NCBI GenBank assembly: GCA_041648665.1
Contig: JBAZOP010000036.1
Location: 1-31,514 of the forward strand
Source: a bacterium
Lineage (GTDB): Bacteria > UBA10199 > 2-02-FULL-44-16 > JAAZCA01
DNA: 31,514 bases
Direction: 5' to 3'
Positions 30,918-31,514 of this stretch are shown in pieces (the first letter of the stretch is position 1; each line of letters starts with the position of its first letter). Both the position numbers and the translations under genes were made by a program. The notes under the pieces are model-generated. The model did no database searches. It worked only from the letters and a program-made list of their open reading frames with translations, and was not told the origin of the DNA.

Positions 30918-31240
30918 GGCAGCGGCCTCCCACAGATCGGGCATTTTGTGCTCTGCTGTTCGACGGCGGGGTATCGTTGGTGATTTTTTCCGTAGAGGCA
31001 TGCGGCCAGTCCGATGGCGCCCGCAGCGAAAATGAGGGCCATCGGCAGTGGGATGAAATCCCAGAGGAGCCACTGCGATGCGACCGGCTCCGGCGGTACG
31101 TACGTGACGCACCACGCCGAGGTTTCGGGGAACGGGTGCGGTGGAAAGAACGTGTCCCACGCCGCGAACGTGATGATCAGCATGGCGACCATGAAGACGA
31201 TGCACGCGCCGATGATCGTGTGGAGAATCGAACGGGTCAC
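30914..31240 (-). CDS. Two-helix membrane protein with C-terminal CPICG knuckle (108 aa)
   Basis: Helices at about 5-28 and 62-83 enclose an outside proline-rich loop (FFPPHPFPETSAW). The cytoplasmic tail ends in CPICG (C100, C103), half of a zinc ribbon that may be completed by a partner or dimer. GTG 31240 is chosen because it overlaps the preceding stop by GTGA. It lies directly before the zinc-ribbon gene. Confidence 0.72.
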   Translation of the reverse strand: MTRSILHTIIGACIVFMVAMLIITFAAWDTFFPPHPFPETSAWCVTYVPPEPVASQWLLWDFIPLPMALIFAAGAIGLAACLYGKNHQRYPAVEQQSTKCPICGRPLP

Positions 31241-31485
31241 GCTTCGGCCCCCTGCTGCTTCGCGACCCACGCGACCCACGACGCATCGCGGTTCGCCCGT
31301 TCCGCCTTATGCAGTCTGCCGACGTGGTAGCGGCCGCAGATGAAACAATGCCAGATGCTGAACTCGTCGTCGGGCTGCTTCTGCTGGAGGCGTTTCATGG
31401 CGATGCCGGCCTGTTCTTTCGTCGCGTGCTTCCGGTGCCGCAGGCAGCAGACGAGGCGGCCGTTGTACTGGGATTCCCAGGACAT
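31237..31485 (-). CDS. Small zinc-finger protein of phage type (82 aa)
   Basis: ATG 31485 gives 82 aa with CCLRHRKHATKEQAGIAMKRL at the N-terminus and HCFICGRYHVGRLHK in the middle. The pattern of a Cys/His/Lys head with a helix and a C..C..YH.G end is a zinc-binding domain common in small proteins of phages and mobile elements (from memory). The start follows a G-rich stretch at the window edge, and a TGATG junction there suggests an upstream gene beyond the window. Probably binds nucleic acid. Confidence 0.7.
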   Translation of the reverse strand: MSWESQYNGRLVCCLRHRKHATKEQAGIAMKRLQQKQPDDEFSIWHCFICGRYHVGRLHKAERANRDASWVAWVAKQQGAEA

Positions 31486-31514
31486 CAGAGATCGCCCCCT
31501 TTCTGACGGCAAAT

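Noticed and set aside
1..31514. tRNA genes, CRISPR arrays, rRNA, terminase, portal and tail genes
   Set aside because: Looked for T-loop-like and CCA-end patterns, regular direct repeats and phage motifs; none convincing on either strand.

Overview
The window looks like an integrated mobile element or provirus of a GC-rich methanogenic archaeon; a Methanomicrobiales-like host (Methanoculleus-type) is my guess from base composition and gene style only. Archaeal signs are TATA boxes 25-30 bases ahead of several starts, leaderless small genes, T-rich terminators, long runs of genes joined by 4-base ATGA/GTGA overlaps, secreted PKD and DUF2341 proteins, and a tyrosine integrase with a C-terminal zinc ribbon. 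No rRNA, tRNA, CRISPR array, tailed-phage head/tail gene or terminase was recognised.

Layout. 1-1063: two minus-strand genes of unknown function, one cut by the window edge. 1284-4604 (+), cassette A: a 125-aa partner protein, a P-loop ATPase, a 127-aa protein, a tiny basic peptide, a 40-aa membrane peptide and a 449-aa protein. 4617-7290: small regulators (a ribbon-helix-helix protein, zinc proteins) and the integrase. 7290-11255 (+), replication/control operon: Xis-like HTH, several small genes, phage-type adenine methyltransferase, and a primase-polymerase/helicase-like protein. 11256-12800: an IS200/IS605 element with TnpA and TnpB. 13150-16681 (+), surface operon: small membrane protein, beta-helix protein, ConA-like/PKD membrane-anchored protein, and a shortened relative of the latter. 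16688-31485 (-): a long convergent set of membrane and secreted proteins holding cassette B, namely a second partner+ATPase pair, a 993-aa beta-propeller/DUF2341 surface protein, many small two-helix membrane proteins, and a 967-aa protein preceded by a 39-aa membrane peptide.

The main discovery is that cassette A and cassette B are paralogous. The two ATPases are each preceded by homologous partner proteins through the same type of gene junction. The 449-aa and 967-aa proteins share an N-terminal region, including an 87-bp DNA stretch with a single mismatch in inverted orientation, and each is preceded by a homologous ~40-aa membrane peptide. I infer one conserved membrane-associated machine (virion assembly, DNA transfer or protein export) present in two copies. 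The lack of tail genes, the wealth of small membrane proteins and the large anchored beta-rich proteins point to an enveloped pleomorphic or spindle-shaped virus, or a pT26-2-like plasmid/provirus. This remains inference.
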